The translations under genes were made by a program, and so were the position numbers. Under the pieces are notes generated by a model, which was not told the origin of the DNA, ran no database searches, and worked only from the letters and a program-made list of their open reading frames with translations. From NCBI RefSeq assembly GCF_014873755.1, contig NZ_JADBEG010000001.1:2482501-2546500 (forward strand): a stretch of DNA of 64,000 nt, in the 5' to 3' direction. Of the stretch, positions 63,837 through 64,000 are shown piece after piece (within the stretch, counting starts at the first letter, position 1; each line of letters starts with the position of its first letter). This DNA comes from Amycolatopsis lexingtonensis (GTDB lineage Bacteria; Actinomycetota; Actinomycetes; Mycobacteriales; Pseudonocardiaceae).

Positions 63837-64000
63837 TCACCAGGGGTTGTTGTCGTCCTCGTCCGGATCGGGACGCCGCCGCGGGGGCGGGGAGGCCTGC
63901 GGAGCCGACGGCGACGGCGGGACCGCCGCACCGCCGGACGGGGCCGGCGGGACCGGGGGCGGCGAGGCCGGTGGCTGCTGCTCCTCCGGCTCGTCCGGGT
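63837..64000 (-). CDS. Partial gene: proline-rich C-terminus
   Basis: The last 53 codons of a minus-strand gene that continues past the window edge. The sequence is Pro/Ala/Ser/Gln-rich and ends in an acidic tail DPDEDDNNPW. Such tails are typical of disordered ends of membrane or secreted proteins; the family cannot be told from this part. Confidence 0.6.
   Translation of the reverse strand, partial: PDEPEEQQPPASPPPVPPAPSGGAAVPPSPSAPQASPPPRRRPDPDEDDNNPW

Overview
The window is very GC-rich, densely packed actinobacterial chromosome. It uses frequent GTG starts and ATGA/GTGA coupled overlaps. The cellulose-utilisation CebR regulon, AfsA/hotdog protein, SigB-type stress sigma factor, Ku/LigD, DUF3040/DUF3618/DUF4235 proteins and F420 enzymes together suggest a pseudonocardial actinomycete, most probably Amycolatopsis-like. 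The genus is an inference from gene content and style. No rRNA, tRNA, CRISPR array, transposase or phage gene was recognised.

Region 1 (1-10.8 kb): an F420-type luciferase-like oxidoreductase behind a KstR-like operator; a sugar-porter MFS permease; a secreted GH74 xyloglucanase; and a five-gene minus-strand unit. That unit encodes an HTH/TPR regulator, an AfsA-type hotdog protein, a double carboxymuconolactone-decarboxylase-domain protein, a HAD hydrolase and an MDR reductase. It looks like a diffusible-signal (butyrolactone-like) synthesis unit wired to a non-TetR regulator, and is the best candidate for something undescribed.

Region 2 (2.9-31.6 kb): a large cellulolytic locus. Secreted CBM2-bearing enzymes (GH74, a Cip1-like protein, an AA10 LPMO, GH6, GH5_1, GH48) surround a cebR-cebEFG-bglC uptake and hydrolysis cluster. 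An orphan second CebE-like binding protein with its own divergent LacI regulator lies nearby. Copies of the 14-bp palindrome TGGGAGCGCTCCCA (CebR box) lie upstream of almost every unit. The inferred scheme: secreted enzymes release cello-oligosaccharides, CebEFG imports them, BglC hydrolyses them, and cellobiose relieves CebR. A mannose-isomerase-like AGE protein and an aldo/keto reductase share a box with the LPMO gene.

Region 3 (31.7-51.8 kb): a sugar-acid dehydratase, then a general-stress island around an RsbW-like kinase and a SigB-type sigma factor. It includes UdgX, Ku plus split LigD ligase and polymerase, CYTH-CHAD, hemerythrin, holin-like/DUF3618/DUF4235 envelope proteins, an NDH-type oxidoreductase, two GAF-ANTAR proteins, a STAS protein and aldo/keto reductase. 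At least a dozen transcription units here have a GNNT-N14..16-GGGTA promoter, the type used by SigB of Streptomyces.

Region 4 (51.8-64 kb): VOC protein, a divergent LysR/PLP-decarboxylase pair with an LTTR box, a GT39-like membrane glycosyltransferase, 4-hydroxybenzoate hydroxylase, a secreted GH29 fucosidase, an SGNH hydrolase, an MHS transporter, an acetyltransferase and the proline-rich C-terminus of a gene running off the window.

Two families of intergenic inverted repeats recur (three copies of one, two of the other), each with inverted copies, at gene ends.
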